This document shows, in pieces, positions 53,675 to 62,602 of a stretch of DNA of 64,000 nucleotides (the first letter of the stretch is position 1; every line of letters starts with the position of its first letter). The stretch is from CAITJF01 sp032654645. GTDB taxonomy: Bacteria; Pseudomonadota; Gammaproteobacteria; Burkholderiales; Gallionellaceae. Below the pieces are notes generated by a model, which searched no databases, was not told the DNA's origin, and saw nothing but the letters and a program-made list of their open reading frames with translations. Both the position numbers and the translations under genes were made by a program. The DNA is taken from contig JAULAW010000013.1 in NCBI GenBank assembly GCA_032654645.1, forward strand, positions 1 through 64,000, given 5' to 3'.

Positions 53675-53950
53675 TCAATACACCACTTCATGATCGCCCA
53701 CATTTACCGGGATGATCTCTTCATCCTGAATCAACAATTCCAGTGTAATGCGGTAAGAAAGGTTGATGGAAACCGAATGCAGCCCTTGCAGCTTTCCGCT
53801 CAAGGAATGCAAACGCAGCGATGGGTGGTGCGGATTCATCTCCAGCAGTTGCAGGGGCTTGAGGTATTGTTTTTCCAATTCCGGATGGCGCTTGAGAAAA
53901 CGCGCCGCGCGTTTCTCGTATTGCGCGGTGAATATCAGCCTAACGGTCAT
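53675..53950 (-). CDS. RelE-superfamily toxin (YafQ-like)
   Basis: 91 residues: RLIFTAQYEKRAARFLKRHP ELEKQYLKPLQLLEMNPHHP SLRLHSLSGKL then IPVNVGDHEVVY. The HPSLRLHxLxGKL and GDHxxVY pattern is typical of type II mRNA-interferase-like toxins. Separated from its antitoxin by 112 bp that contain a repeat. Confidence 0.88.
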   Translation of the reverse strand: MTVRLIFTAQYEKRAARFLKRHPELEKQYLKPLQLLEMNPHHPSLRLHSLSGKLQGLHSVSINLSYRITLELLIQDEEIIPVNVGDHEVVY

Positions 53951-54062
53951 GGCGAATCGCCGCCCAAAGTGATGAAACGATGATTCGCCCCGGCCGTTCC
54001 CTCATCCTGCCCTCTCCCAGCAGGGGGAGATAATGGCTGCTGCGCGAGTTTCACATTAAATT

Positions 54063-54323
54063 TCATGCGGCAGACTTTTTCACCCGCTTGACATGCGCCG
54101 CTGGAGACTCCTTCACAAAGCGCCCCGCTGCAATATCGGCGCGCGTTTCGGCCAACGCAGCTTCCAGCTCACACTCGCGCAGGTAGTGATATTGCGCGAT
54201 TTCCATTACCACGAAGCGATCTTTGCCGCGCACTGAAACAATCGCTTCCGGCCGTTCCGCCAGCACTGCCTCGATGGCGGCGACACCTTTTGTTTTCAGA
54301 TCATTGGCTGTCAGTTGAGACAT
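54063..54323 (-). CDS. Phd/YefM-like antitoxin
   Basis: 86 residues: TANDLKTKGVAAIEAVLAER PEAIVSVRGKDRFVVMEIAQ YHYL is a Phd-type DNA-binding N terminus; the C-terminal tail is charged. Precedes the YafQ-like toxin. GAGGTGAC SD upstream. Confidence 0.88.
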   Translation of the reverse strand: MSQLTANDLKTKGVAAIEAVLAERPEAIVSVRGKDRFVVMEIAQYHYLRECELEAALAETRADIAAGRFVKESPAAHVKRVKKSAA

Positions 54324-54418
54324 GGGTCACCTCCTCGTGGAGCCGTTTGTAGTGCGATGGATAATACGCTTGATGGTGCGAATCATCAACAGCCGGATGC
54401 CGGATCATAACCAGCCTG

Positions 54419-54530
54419 CGTGGTTGTTGGGGCTTTAGCCCCTTACAACCACGGCGTGCCCCTTGCGGGTGCTGCGTGGTTGTTGGGGCTTTAGCCCCTT
54501 ACAACCACGGCGTGCCCCTTGCGGATACAC
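54419..54530. repeat. 56-bp direct tandem repeat of a palindromic unit
   Basis: Two nearly identical units in tandem, each with the palindrome GTGGTTGTTGGGGC-TTTA-GCCCCTTACAACCAC (arms slightly imperfect) followed by GGCGTGCCCCTTGCGG. The same unit occurs singly near 24690-24760 and 39188-39240. The rest of the 54324-54757 gap is uninformative. Confidence 0.85.
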
Positions 54531-54757
54531 TTTGCTGGCGTAGTTTGCCAGCATAAATGAATAGCTTCGGCGACTGCCCTTGTGCCGCCACAAGTTTCAT
54601 CAACGGTACGAGGCAAGATGACTGGCTGGCCTCGCAGATCAGGGTGCCGGGGAGTAGAATGAACCTAGGATTTTAGCAAACCGGTTATCCGTTTTCGTGA
54701 CATGAGCATTTGACCGGATTGCACCTGAAACAGTTAACTGCATCGGAGCGCACATAT

Positions 54758-55897
54758 ATGTTGTGGCTTGCTTTCAGAATGTTATTTCAGGAGCGCGGCA
54801 GGCTGATCATCACGCTGGTCGGCATCGTCTTTTCCACGGTGCTGACGCTGGTCGAAGTGGGCATTTATCTCGGCATGATGGGCAATGCCACCAGTGTGGT
54901 GCGGCATACCGACGCAGACATCTGGGTAGTGTCACAGAACGTGCCCAATTTCGATTTCACGCAGCCCTTCCCCGCCTATCGCATCAACAGGGTACGCGCG
55001 CTGGATGAGGTATTGTGGGCCGAGAAAATCCACGTCTGGTTTGCGTTTATGAAACTGGCGGATGGCCGCCGCGAGCAGGCCCAGGTGATCGGCTTCAATC
55101 CGGATACCGGTATCGGCGGCCCGTGGTCGATGGCGGCAGGCAAACCTTCCGATGTCAAAGGCGGGCGCTACATCATCATGGATCAAAGCTCGCAGCAACG
55201 CCTGGGCAAGCTCGATCTGGGCACGATGTGGGAGCTCAATCTATTTAAAGAGCAGTCGTTCAAGCTGGTGGGATTGTCGCGCGAGGCGCTCAGCTTTACG
55301 ACGATACCGGTGCTATTCACCTCGTACAACGAGATAGACCAGAGCCTGATGGGCACTGACTTCGAAGGCCAGACCTCGTTCATCGTCGTCAAGCTCAAAG
55401 ACCCGACCAAAGTGGAGAAAGTGGCGCGGGCCCTGCGCGCCGTGCTGCCGGACAACGATGTCTATACCAAGCAGGGATTCATCAACCGCACGGTCAACTA
55501 CTGGACCATCCAGACCGGCATGGGCATGGCGTTTTTCCTGACCGCGATACTCGCGGTGCTGATCGGCGGTGCCATCGTCGGCCAGACCATCTATGCGGGC
55601 ACGATCGAACACCTGCGCGATTACGGCACGCTCAAGGCGATGGGGGCGAAGAATGGCGACATCAATCTGGTGATCCTGACCCAGGCGGCGGTCAGCGCGG
55701 TGCTGGGTTTCGCAATCGGCGTGATCGTGACCTTGGCATCGCGTCACGGCATCGTCAGCGCCGGTGTGTCGATGCAGTTGCCGCTGCTGTTGTTCGCCGT
55801 GGTGTTTGCAATCGTGGTCTTGACCTGTTTGGCGGCGGCGTATATCTCGGTGCGCAAGGTCAAGATGCTGGATCCGGTCATGGTGTTCCGCGAGTGA
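54758..55897 (+). CDS. ABC exporter permease (DevC/FtsX-MacB type)
   Basis: About 379 residues: LAFRMLFQERGRLIITLVGI VFSTVLTLVEVG as TM1, a large periplasmic domain, then three C-terminal helices with GAIVGQTIYAGTIEHLRDYG TLKAMGAKN, the FtsX/DevC signature. ATG 54758 has GGAG upstream; TTG starts further up are possible. First gene of a permease-ATPase-adaptor operon. Confidence 0.9.
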   Translation: MLWLAFRMLFQERGRLIITLVGIVFSTVLTLVEVGIYLGMMGNATSVVRHTDADIWVVSQNVPNFDFTQPFPAYRINRVRALDEVLWAEKIHVWFAFMKLADGRREQAQVIGFNPDTGIGGPWSMAAGKPSDVKGGRYIIMDQSSQQRLGKLDLGTMWELNLFKEQSFKLVGLSREALSFTTIPVLFTSYNEIDQSLMGTDFEGQTSFIVVKLKDPTKVEKVARALRAVLPDNDVYTKQGFINRTVNYWTIQTGMGMAFFLTAILAVLIGGAIVGQTIYAGTIEHLRDYGTLKAMGAKNGDINLVILTQAAVSAVLGFAIGVIVTLASRHGIVSAGVSMQLPLLLFAVVFAIVVLTCLAAAYISVRKVKMLDPVMVFRE

Positions 55898-55939
55898 CTA
55901 TCCCAGGGAATTTCCCAGAAAAAATCCCAGAAAAAAATC

Positions 55940-56617
55940 ATGGACAAAGTGATACTCGAAACGCGCGTGGTCAGCAAGATTTATGGCGAAGGCGCCGGGA
56001 AAGTGGCGGCGCTGGAGTCCGCCTCGGTCACACTGGCGCAGGATGAAGTGCTGCTGATCATGGGTCCATCCGGCTCGGGCAAGACCACGCTGCTGTCCAT
56101 CATGGGCTGCATTTTGCGGCCCACGGCCGGAGACGTGCTGGTGCATGGCCGCAATATCAGCGCATGCGACGAACGCGAATTGGCGAACATCCGCCGCCGC
56201 TATTTTGGGTTCGTGTTTCAGGCGTTCAACCTGTTCCGTTCGCTGACGGCGCAGGAAAATGTCGAGGTGGTGTTAAGGATGAAGGGCAGGTCGAAACAAA
56301 TGGTTCATGCAGAGGCGGCAGACCTGCTCGAACGCGTTGGCTTGGCGCATCGCGCCCACGCCTACCCGCGCGATCTGAGCGGCGGCGAAAAGCAGCGCAC
56401 CGCCATCGCCCGCGCACTGGCCGGTGACCCGCCTATCATTCTGGCCGATGAGCCGACCGCCAATCTCGATTCCAAAACCGGACGCGATATTTTGCAACTG
56501 TTGCGCGGCCACGCAAAAGAGTTGCATAAAGCGGTGGCGATCGTCAGCCACGATCCCAAAGTCGAAGAGGTGGCGCACCGCGTGATACATCTGGAGGACG
56601 GGAGGTTGAAACCATGA
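55940..56617 (+). CDS. ABC exporter ATPase (DevA/LolD-like)
   Basis: 225 residues. Walker A GPSGSGKTT, signature LSGGEKQRTAIARALAG, Walker B ILADEPTANLDSKTG and H-loop VSHD are all present. Stop overlaps the adaptor gene start (ATGA). Confidence 0.95.
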   Translation: MDKVILETRVVSKIYGEGAGKVAALESASVTLAQDEVLLIMGPSGSGKTTLLSIMGCILRPTAGDVLVHGRNISACDERELANIRRRYFGFVFQAFNLFRSLTAQENVEVVLRMKGRSKQMVHAEAADLLERVGLAHRAHAYPRDLSGGEKQRTAIARALAGDPPIILADEPTANLDSKTGRDILQLLRGHAKELHKAVAIVSHDPKVEEVAHRVIHLEDGRLKP

Positions 56618-57636
56618 AATGGAAACCGGCAGCAGCGGCTGCGGCAGTAATCCTCATCGCGCTGGCCATGTATCTAGGCCTGCGCCCTGATACCGGCGGC
56701 ACAACGGGCGCACCGCTTTCCGCCCCGCGCACTATTTCGGCGGAAGGAAAACTGGAGGCGCGACCGGGTGCGGAGATGAACATTGGCAGCGAGTTGACGG
56801 CGCGCATCGAGCGTTATCTGGTCAATGAAGGCGATCACGTCGCCCAGGGGCAGGCTATCGCCGTGCTGGATTCCAAAGAGCTGGCTGCCCGATTACGCCA
56901 GGCCGAAGCCGAGCTGGCGGTGGTAAAGGCCAGGCGGGCCGAAGTAGCGGCGGGTGCGCGCGACCATGAGATCAAGCAGGCCCAGGCGGTATGGCAAAGA
57001 ACGCAGTCCGAACAGACGCAAGCCGAAAAGGAATTCAACCGCACCGGCCAGCTTCTCAAAGATAAATTTGTGTCGCAGGCCACGCTCGATAATTCTGAAA
57101 GTGCCTACAAGGTGGCAATAGCACGGACGACAGAAGCCGAAGAGCAATTACAATTGTTGCGGGCCGGTCCCCGCCGTGAGACCCTGGCGTTGCACGAGGC
57201 GCAGGTGTCACAGGCCGAAGCCAACGTGCGCTATGTGCGCTCGCTGCTGGATAAAACCCGCGTGCTGTCGCCGATCAGCGGCATCCTGATCGAGCGTTAT
57301 CTCGACGTGGGCGAAGTGGTGATACCGGAAAAACCCATCGCCGTCATTGCCGATACCAATCAACTGCGCATCAATGCCGAAGTGGATGAAACCGATGCCG
57401 GACGTTTGCGGCTCGGCGATTCGGTGGAAATCAGAGCCTACGCCTATCCGGGCAAAGTGTATCAGGGGCGCGTCGAAGAAATCGCCCACTATGTCGGAAA
57501 GCGCGAGATCAAACCCAACAACCCGGCGGTTAATCTCGGCCTTAAAATCATTCAGGTGAAGATCGCGCTGCTCGAAGCGACCCCGCTCAAACTGGGCATG
57601 ACAGTGGATGTGCGCATCATGCAGGCAGGCAAATAA
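56614..57636 (+). CDS. HlyD-family periplasmic adaptor (DevB-like)
   Basis: 340 residues: N-terminal membrane anchor (PAAAAAAVILIALAMYLGL), barrel-sandwich segments (ERYLVNEGDHVAQGQAIAVL and LSPISGILIERYLDVGEVV), and a long alpha-hairpin (about 95-200). Completes a DevBCA-type tripartite exporter; substrate unknown (glycolipid or peptide in known members). Confidence 0.93.
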   Translation: MKWKPAAAAAAVILIALAMYLGLRPDTGGTTGAPLSAPRTISAEGKLEARPGAEMNIGSELTARIERYLVNEGDHVAQGQAIAVLDSKELAARLRQAEAELAVVKARRAEVAAGARDHEIKQAQAVWQRTQSEQTQAEKEFNRTGQLLKDKFVSQATLDNSESAYKVAIARTTEAEEQLQLLRAGPRRETLALHEAQVSQAEANVRYVRSLLDKTRVLSPISGILIERYLDVGEVVIPEKPIAVIADTNQLRINAEVDETDAGRLRLGDSVEIRAYAYPGKVYQGRVEEIAHYVGKREIKPNNPAVNLGLKIIQVKIALLEATPLKLGMTVDVRIMQAGK

Positions 57637-57688
57637 CTCCGGCGAAACTGATTGCCGCTATGCACCTGCGTCAACGAAAGGAAGCATC

Positions 57689-58597
57689 ATGAGCAACCTC
57701 ATCGTGGTCAACAATCCACGCGACTGGCCGCTCGATATTCCCGGTGTTACCGTCGTGCCTGCGCGCACCCACCTGACCGATCCGGCCTATGGCGGCGACC
57801 GCTTTGCGCGGGTGTTCAATCTGTGCAAGAGCTACCGCTACCAGACTCTCGGCTACTACGTCTCGCTGCTCGCCGAAGCGCGCGGCCACAAGCCGCTGCC
57901 ACGCACGAACACCATCGAAGACCTGCAATCGCAGAACATGGTGCGGCTGCTGACCGAGGGACTGGTCGATCTGATCCAGAAATCGCTGGCGACTATCAAG
58001 CCGGACGCCTTCGAACTCGACATTTACTTTGGCCGCAACGCGGCGAACTGCCACAATCCGCTCAGCCGCCAGCTTTTCAACTTGCTGCAGGCCCCGCTGC
58101 TACGCACAAATTTCGAGCGTCGCGGCCATCGCTGGCACATTCGCGGGGTGCATCCGATTGCCGCCAGCGACATTCCGCCCCAACATCAGGAATTCGCAAT
58201 CCAGGCCACCACGGAATACTTCATGGATCTCAGGCGACGGAAACAGAAGCACACCATACCGCGTTACAATATCGGCATCCTGCATAACCCCGGCAACCCC
58301 GAGCAGGCATCCAACCCACGGGCGCTGCAAAAATTCGATAAGGCGGCGCACTCCCTCGGCATGCATGTGGAGTTCATCACCAAAGCCGACTACGGGCGGC
58401 TGACTGAATTCGACGCGCTGTTCATCCGCGACACCACCTTCGTCAACCACTACACCTACCGCTTTTCGCGGCGTGCAGCCGCCGAGGGGCTGGTGGTGAT
58501 AGACGATCCGGATTCCATCCTGAAGTGCAACAACAAGGTTTATCTCGCCGAAATACTGGCCCGGCACCGCATCCCCACCCCCAAGACGAGGTTTTAG
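57689..58597 (+). pseudogene. RLAN/RimK-type ATP-grasp protein, catalytic domain deleted
   Basis: 302 residues from ATG 57689 (AAAGGAAG upstream). The RLAN N-terminal domain is complete (LIVVNNPRDWPLDIPGVTVV, ARVFNLCKSYRYQTLGYYVS, FELDIYFGRNAANCHNPLSR) and the start of the ATP-grasp domain follows (DSILKCNNKVYLAEILARHR IPTPKT), then stop two codons later. Full members continue for about 180 residues with the ATP/Mg site. Loss of the catalytic part makes ligase activity very unlikely. Directly after the exporter genes. Confidence 0.85.
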
Positions 58598-58613
58598 GAT
58601 TATTGTTTTTGGG

Positions 58614-59567
58614 TCATGGCTCTGCCTCTTTGGGCTTGCCGAAATTGGCGCAGGGATTGGGCCGTTCGGCACGCGGCGTGAACCAGATCACGTCATAGGG
58701 AGCGTCGCCCGTGGCGCTTTTCGCTTCGTATTCCCTGGGGTCTGTCTTTCCCTCGCTGACCTCGACAAAACCGATCGAAAAAATGCGCGCCGACGGGGCG
58801 CGCGCGGCAAAGTAAAGCGGCAGGCCGATGTCGCGGCGTGCATGGTCGCGGCCCACGATGGCGACCACGCTGCGGGCTATGCTCGATACCGCGCTATCGG
58901 CCAATAAGGCATCGCGCAATCGCTGGCTGCGCGTCAGGCCCGCGCGCAATTCGTCCCTGAGCTCGCCGCAATGTGCTCCGCCCATGTGCGTGTAAAGATA
59001 ATTCTGGCGGCTCTCGCTCCATACTTCTTCGACTGCCAGGCGCTTTAACTCGCCCGCATCATAAGCAGCATAGCCGTACCAAATGACCGGCTGCAAACGC
59101 TTGCTTGAAATGTTGGCGGCGATGACCGGCAATTTGTTGTCGATAGCGATGGCCAGCAGTGATCGGTATGGCTCCTTGTTAGCGAACTTGATCAGGCCGG
59201 TGACGCTGTTCAACATTTCGTCATGATTATCGCCGGCCAATGCCTGATCGAGCGCCGGCTGGCTTTCTGCATCGAGCTGCTCCATCGCCAGCGCCGGGCG
59301 CGCGCCCGATTCGATGCGGGCTTTCAGCAGTTTCTCCTGGTTCACATGATGCTGCGGGTTGTCATGCGTCTCGCCGAGCAGGAGCACGTCTGCCGTGTTG
59401 ATCCTGGCAAGCAGCGCAGCTTCGTCCATGTAGCTGCGGCTGTTCATGTCCCATATCTTTCCGGCCAGCGGATGATCGGTGAGCAGCATATCGCCTGCTT
59501 GCACCTGGCTCGCAAGAAACAGCAAAACAAGGATGAGATAAAGTTTGATGCTCGTGATGATTCTCAT
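58614..59567 (-). CDS. ChaN-family haem/iron-regulated lipoprotein-like protein
   Basis: About 317 residues with a hydrophobic export signal (LYLILVLLFLASQVQA) and a ChaN/Tiki fold: DVLLLGETHDNPQHHVNQEK, MEQLDAESQPALDQALAG, RSVVAIVGRDHARRDIGLPL YF. GETHDNxxHH and GxxHARxDxG are the paired active-site-like motifs. No lipobox Cys at the signal end. Ends 17 bp from the truncated ATP-grasp gene, tail to tail. Confidence 0.85.
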   Translation of the reverse strand: MRIITSIKLYLILVLLFLASQVQAGDMLLTDHPLAGKIWDMNSRSYMDEAALLARINTADVLLLGETHDNPQHHVNQEKLLKARIESGARPALAMEQLDAESQPALDQALAGDNHDEMLNSVTGLIKFANKEPYRSLLAIAIDNKLPVIAANISSKRLQPVIWYGYAAYDAGELKRLAVEEVWSESRQNYLYTHMGGAHCGELRDELRAGLTRSQRLRDALLADSAVSSIARSVVAIVGRDHARRDIGLPLYFAARAPSARIFSIGFVEVSEGKTDPREYEAKSATGDAPYDVIWFTPRAERPNPCANFGKPKEAEP

Positions 59568-59602
59568 GATGAATTTATTCAGTGGCATTCCATTTCGCCG
59601 AA

Positions 59603-62602
59603 TTACCCGTGTCGGCTCAGCAACGCCTCAAATTCCTCAATCGGCACCGGCTTGCTGAACAGATAGCCCTGATACGCCATGCAGCCATTTTGTTTGAGGA
59701 AATTCAGTTGCGCCTCAGTTTCCACACCTTCGGCAATCACGTTCATGTGGAAGTTATGCGCCAGGTCGATGATGGTTTGCACCATCACGGCATCACTGGG
59801 GTCGGTTGCAATGTCACGCACAAAGCTCTGGTCGATCTTGAGTTGATCGAGTGGCAGTTGTTTGAAATAGGACAGCGATGAATAGCCTGTGCCGAAATCG
59901 TCCAGGGATATCTTGATGCCGAGCGCCTTCAGCGCGTGCATCTTGGACACGACATCGGAGACGTCGGCCAACACCACATTCTCGGTCAGTTCCAGCCTCA
60001 AACGCGCCGGATTGGCTTGATGGGCGCGAACCATGGCCACAGTAGTATCCACAAAGGATTGTTGGCGGAACTGTTGCGCGCTAACGTTGACGGCAAGTTC
60101 CAGGTGGCGTGTTTGCTCGTGCTTGCCCCACACCGCAAGCTGCAAACAGGCCGTTTCCAGCACCCAATGCCCCACCTCGAGTATCAGCGAGCTTTCCTCG
60201 GCGATGGGAATAAATTGCGCCGGTAAAAGCATGCCGCGTTTCGGGTGGTTCCAGCGCACCAGCGCCTCCGCACCCAGCGGGCGATGATCGTTGTCTATTT
60301 GAAGCTGGTAATACAGGCGCAATTGCCCATCGGGAACAGCAAGGCGCAAATCCGCCTCAATGGCTGCGTGCGCCTCCACCGTTTGTTGCATGGCGGGGTC
60401 AAAGAAGCGCACCGCATTTCTTCCTGAATCCTTGGCCTGGTACATCGCCAGGTCGGCGTGTTTGAGCAAGGTATCCACCGATTCTTCATTGCCGCGATAC
60501 AGGCATACCCCCATGCTCGGCGAGCTGTGATGCACATTTTCATTAAGCTGATAAGGCGCGGCCAGGGATGCGCGTATCTTCTCGGCGATCAGCGCGATTT
60601 TTTGCGAAGCTTCTTCCGCATTTGCGCTGATTTCCTCGATCAGCACCACGAACTCATCGCCGCCCAGGCGCGCCACAGTATCCACTTCACGCACACAGGA
60701 CTGAATGCGCGCCGCCACTTCAATCAACATCAGGTCGCCACTATCGTGCCCCAGCGTATCGTTAAGAATCTTGAACTTGTCCATGTCGAGGAATAGGACC
60801 GCGCCAAAATAATTGCTGCGCGCAGACACCGAGAGCGCCAGGCGGAAACGGTCCAGCAGCAAACGCCGGTTGGGTAGCTTGGTCAATGCGTCATAAAACG
60901 CCAGGTTGCGGATTTCCTCCTCGGCCAGTTTGCGCGCGGTAATGTCGGTGCGTATCGCGATATATTGCATGGGTTTACCATTGTCATCCAGATATGGAAC
61001 GATGGTGGTCAGCACCCAATACAGGCTGCCATCCCTGGCACGGTTGCAAATCTCGCCTGTCCACACCTTGCCTGCCTCAATGACTTGATACATGTCCCTG
61101 AAATATTCTTTCGGGTGTGTACCAGAATTGAATATGCGGTGATTCTGCCCGAGCAACTCCTGCTGTGAATAGCCGCTGATTTCGCAAAATTTATCATTGA
61201 CGTAGGTAATCGCACCCCGCACATCGGTGGCCGAGACAATGGCGTGTTGATCCAGCGCGAATTTCTGGTAGCGCAATTCCTCAAGCGCGCGCATTGCATG
61301 TTCCTGGCTATCGCGCAAGGCAATTTCCGTAAGCTCATGCCCGGTGATTTCTTCCTGTAATTGCCTATTGCTCACATTCAACTCGCGTGTGCGATTCTCG
61401 ATGCGATCTTCCAGCGTGCGGTACAGCGCTTGCAGATTTCCGGTCATGCGGTTGAACGCGCGCCCTAATGCACCGATTTCATCCGCACGGCTTTCATCTA
61501 CACGTTTGCCAAGGTTTCCTTTGGCAATTTCACCTGCGGTGAACGCAATTGACTTGAGCGGCACGACCAGCCTCCGGCCAAAATAGAATGCAACGGTTCC
61601 GGCAAATAGCATCAATGCCAGCATCGCTATCAGAAAGTTTTTCCGTTGCCGGTAAAGGGGCGCGAAAACTTCTTCCGCATCCATCTTGACCACGATTCCC
61701 CAGTTCAATTCCGGCAGGTAGCGCCACGCGGCCACCACCTGCTTGCCCCTGTAGTCAACCTCTATTCCGGCGCCGCGTTCTCCCAGCAAGGCTTTGCGCA
61801 TCGGGATGGTCGTCGTTTTGAGATCTATCTTGTGCCTGAATGCCGCTTGAGGGTCGCTATCGAGCGGCGCGACAAAGACCGCCTGTTCGGGGCCAATTGA
61901 TTTGGCGAGCAGCGTTTCCCCCGTCACGCCCATCCCGATTGAATCCCTTGCCACCTGGTAGATACGCTCGGTGTTAAGCTGGAACGCGAGCACCCCTTTT
62001 AATGCGCCATCACGAATAATCGGTGCGGCAACAAAACTGGCAATCGCGTTGGAAGGCGGGTAAAAATCGAAATCGGAAATATTGCTTTCCAGTGTCATGC
62101 GCGACTCGCGAAATACCTGGGCCAGCAGCGAATCGCGGTAAAGGTCGTCGAGCAGATTGGTGGCGAAGTCCGCTTCATGCCGATGGGTGTAAATGACCTC
62201 GCCCTGTGGCGTAATCAGGAATATGTCATAAAACAGCAAGTTTTCGTCAATGTAAATTTTAAAGTAATTATCGAATTGGCTTGCAGCCCGGCTATATTCC
62301 ACCGAATCATTTCCGTGACGCGAATAAGCAACCGACAAACTGGCCATGGCTTCTTCCACCAATTTGCTGCGCGCCAACAGCCGGGCATTTTGTTCCCGCT
62401 CAAACAAGTAGGTTTTGATTTCCAGCGTTTTCTTGTCCGCCAGGCGCGTAAGCCGGTTCTTCATTTCACTGTGCAGAGAGGCTTCGTTTTGCCTTATGGT
62501 TTGATAGCCGAACAAGGCCAACGGCAGCAGCGCGACCACGATGAACCAAAGCACAAAGCGCCAGGTAAGCGAAGTGCCTGTCATCCCGAAACCCCGGCTC
62601 AT
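59603..62602 (-). CDS. Membrane GGDEF-EAL c-di-GMP enzyme with dCache, HAMP and PAS
   Basis: 999 residues. TM1 about 15-35, double-Cache-type sensor about 40-320, TM2 about 322-342, HAMP about 343-396, coiled region, PAS about 440-560. The GGDEF domain has GGDEF at 647-651 and an inhibitory-site RxxD (REVD, 638-641); the EAL domain has EAL at 779-781 and later FGTGYSSLSYFKQLP. Both active sites look intact, so it could be bifunctional. Starts inside the stop of the binding-protein gene (ATGA). Confidence 0.94.
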   Translation of the reverse strand: MSRGFGMTGTSLTWRFVLWFIVVALLPLALFGYQTIRQNEASLHSEMKNRLTRLADKKTLEIKTYLFEREQNARLLARSKLVEEAMASLSVAYSRHGNDSVEYSRAASQFDNYFKIYIDENLLFYDIFLITPQGEVIYTHRHEADFATNLLDDLYRDSLLAQVFRESRMTLESNISDFDFYPPSNAIASFVAAPIIRDGALKGVLAFQLNTERIYQVARDSIGMGVTGETLLAKSIGPEQAVFVAPLDSDPQAAFRHKIDLKTTTIPMRKALLGERGAGIEVDYRGKQVVAAWRYLPELNWGIVVKMDAEEVFAPLYRQRKNFLIAMLALMLFAGTVAFYFGRRLVVPLKSIAFTAGEIAKGNLGKRVDESRADEIGALGRAFNRMTGNLQALYRTLEDRIENRTRELNVSNRQLQEEITGHELTEIALRDSQEHAMRALEELRYQKFALDQHAIVSATDVRGAITYVNDKFCEISGYSQQELLGQNHRIFNSGTHPKEYFRDMYQVIEAGKVWTGEICNRARDGSLYWVLTTIVPYLDDNGKPMQYIAIRTDITARKLAEEEIRNLAFYDALTKLPNRRLLLDRFRLALSVSARSNYFGAVLFLDMDKFKILNDTLGHDSGDLMLIEVAARIQSCVREVDTVARLGGDEFVVLIEEISANAEEASQKIALIAEKIRASLAAPYQLNENVHHSSPSMGVCLYRGNEESVDTLLKHADLAMYQAKDSGRNAVRFFDPAMQQTVEAHAAIEADLRLAVPDGQLRLYYQLQIDNDHRPLGAEALVRWNHPKRGMLLPAQFIPIAEESSLILEVGHWVLETACLQLAVWGKHEQTRHLELAVNVSAQQFRQQSFVDTTVAMVRAHQANPARLRLELTENVVLADVSDVVSKMHALKALGIKISLDDFGTGYSSLSYFKQLPLDQLKIDQSFVRDIATDPSDAVMVQTIIDLAHNFHMNVIAEGVETEAQLNFLKQNGCMAYQGYLFSKPVPIEEFEALLSRHG

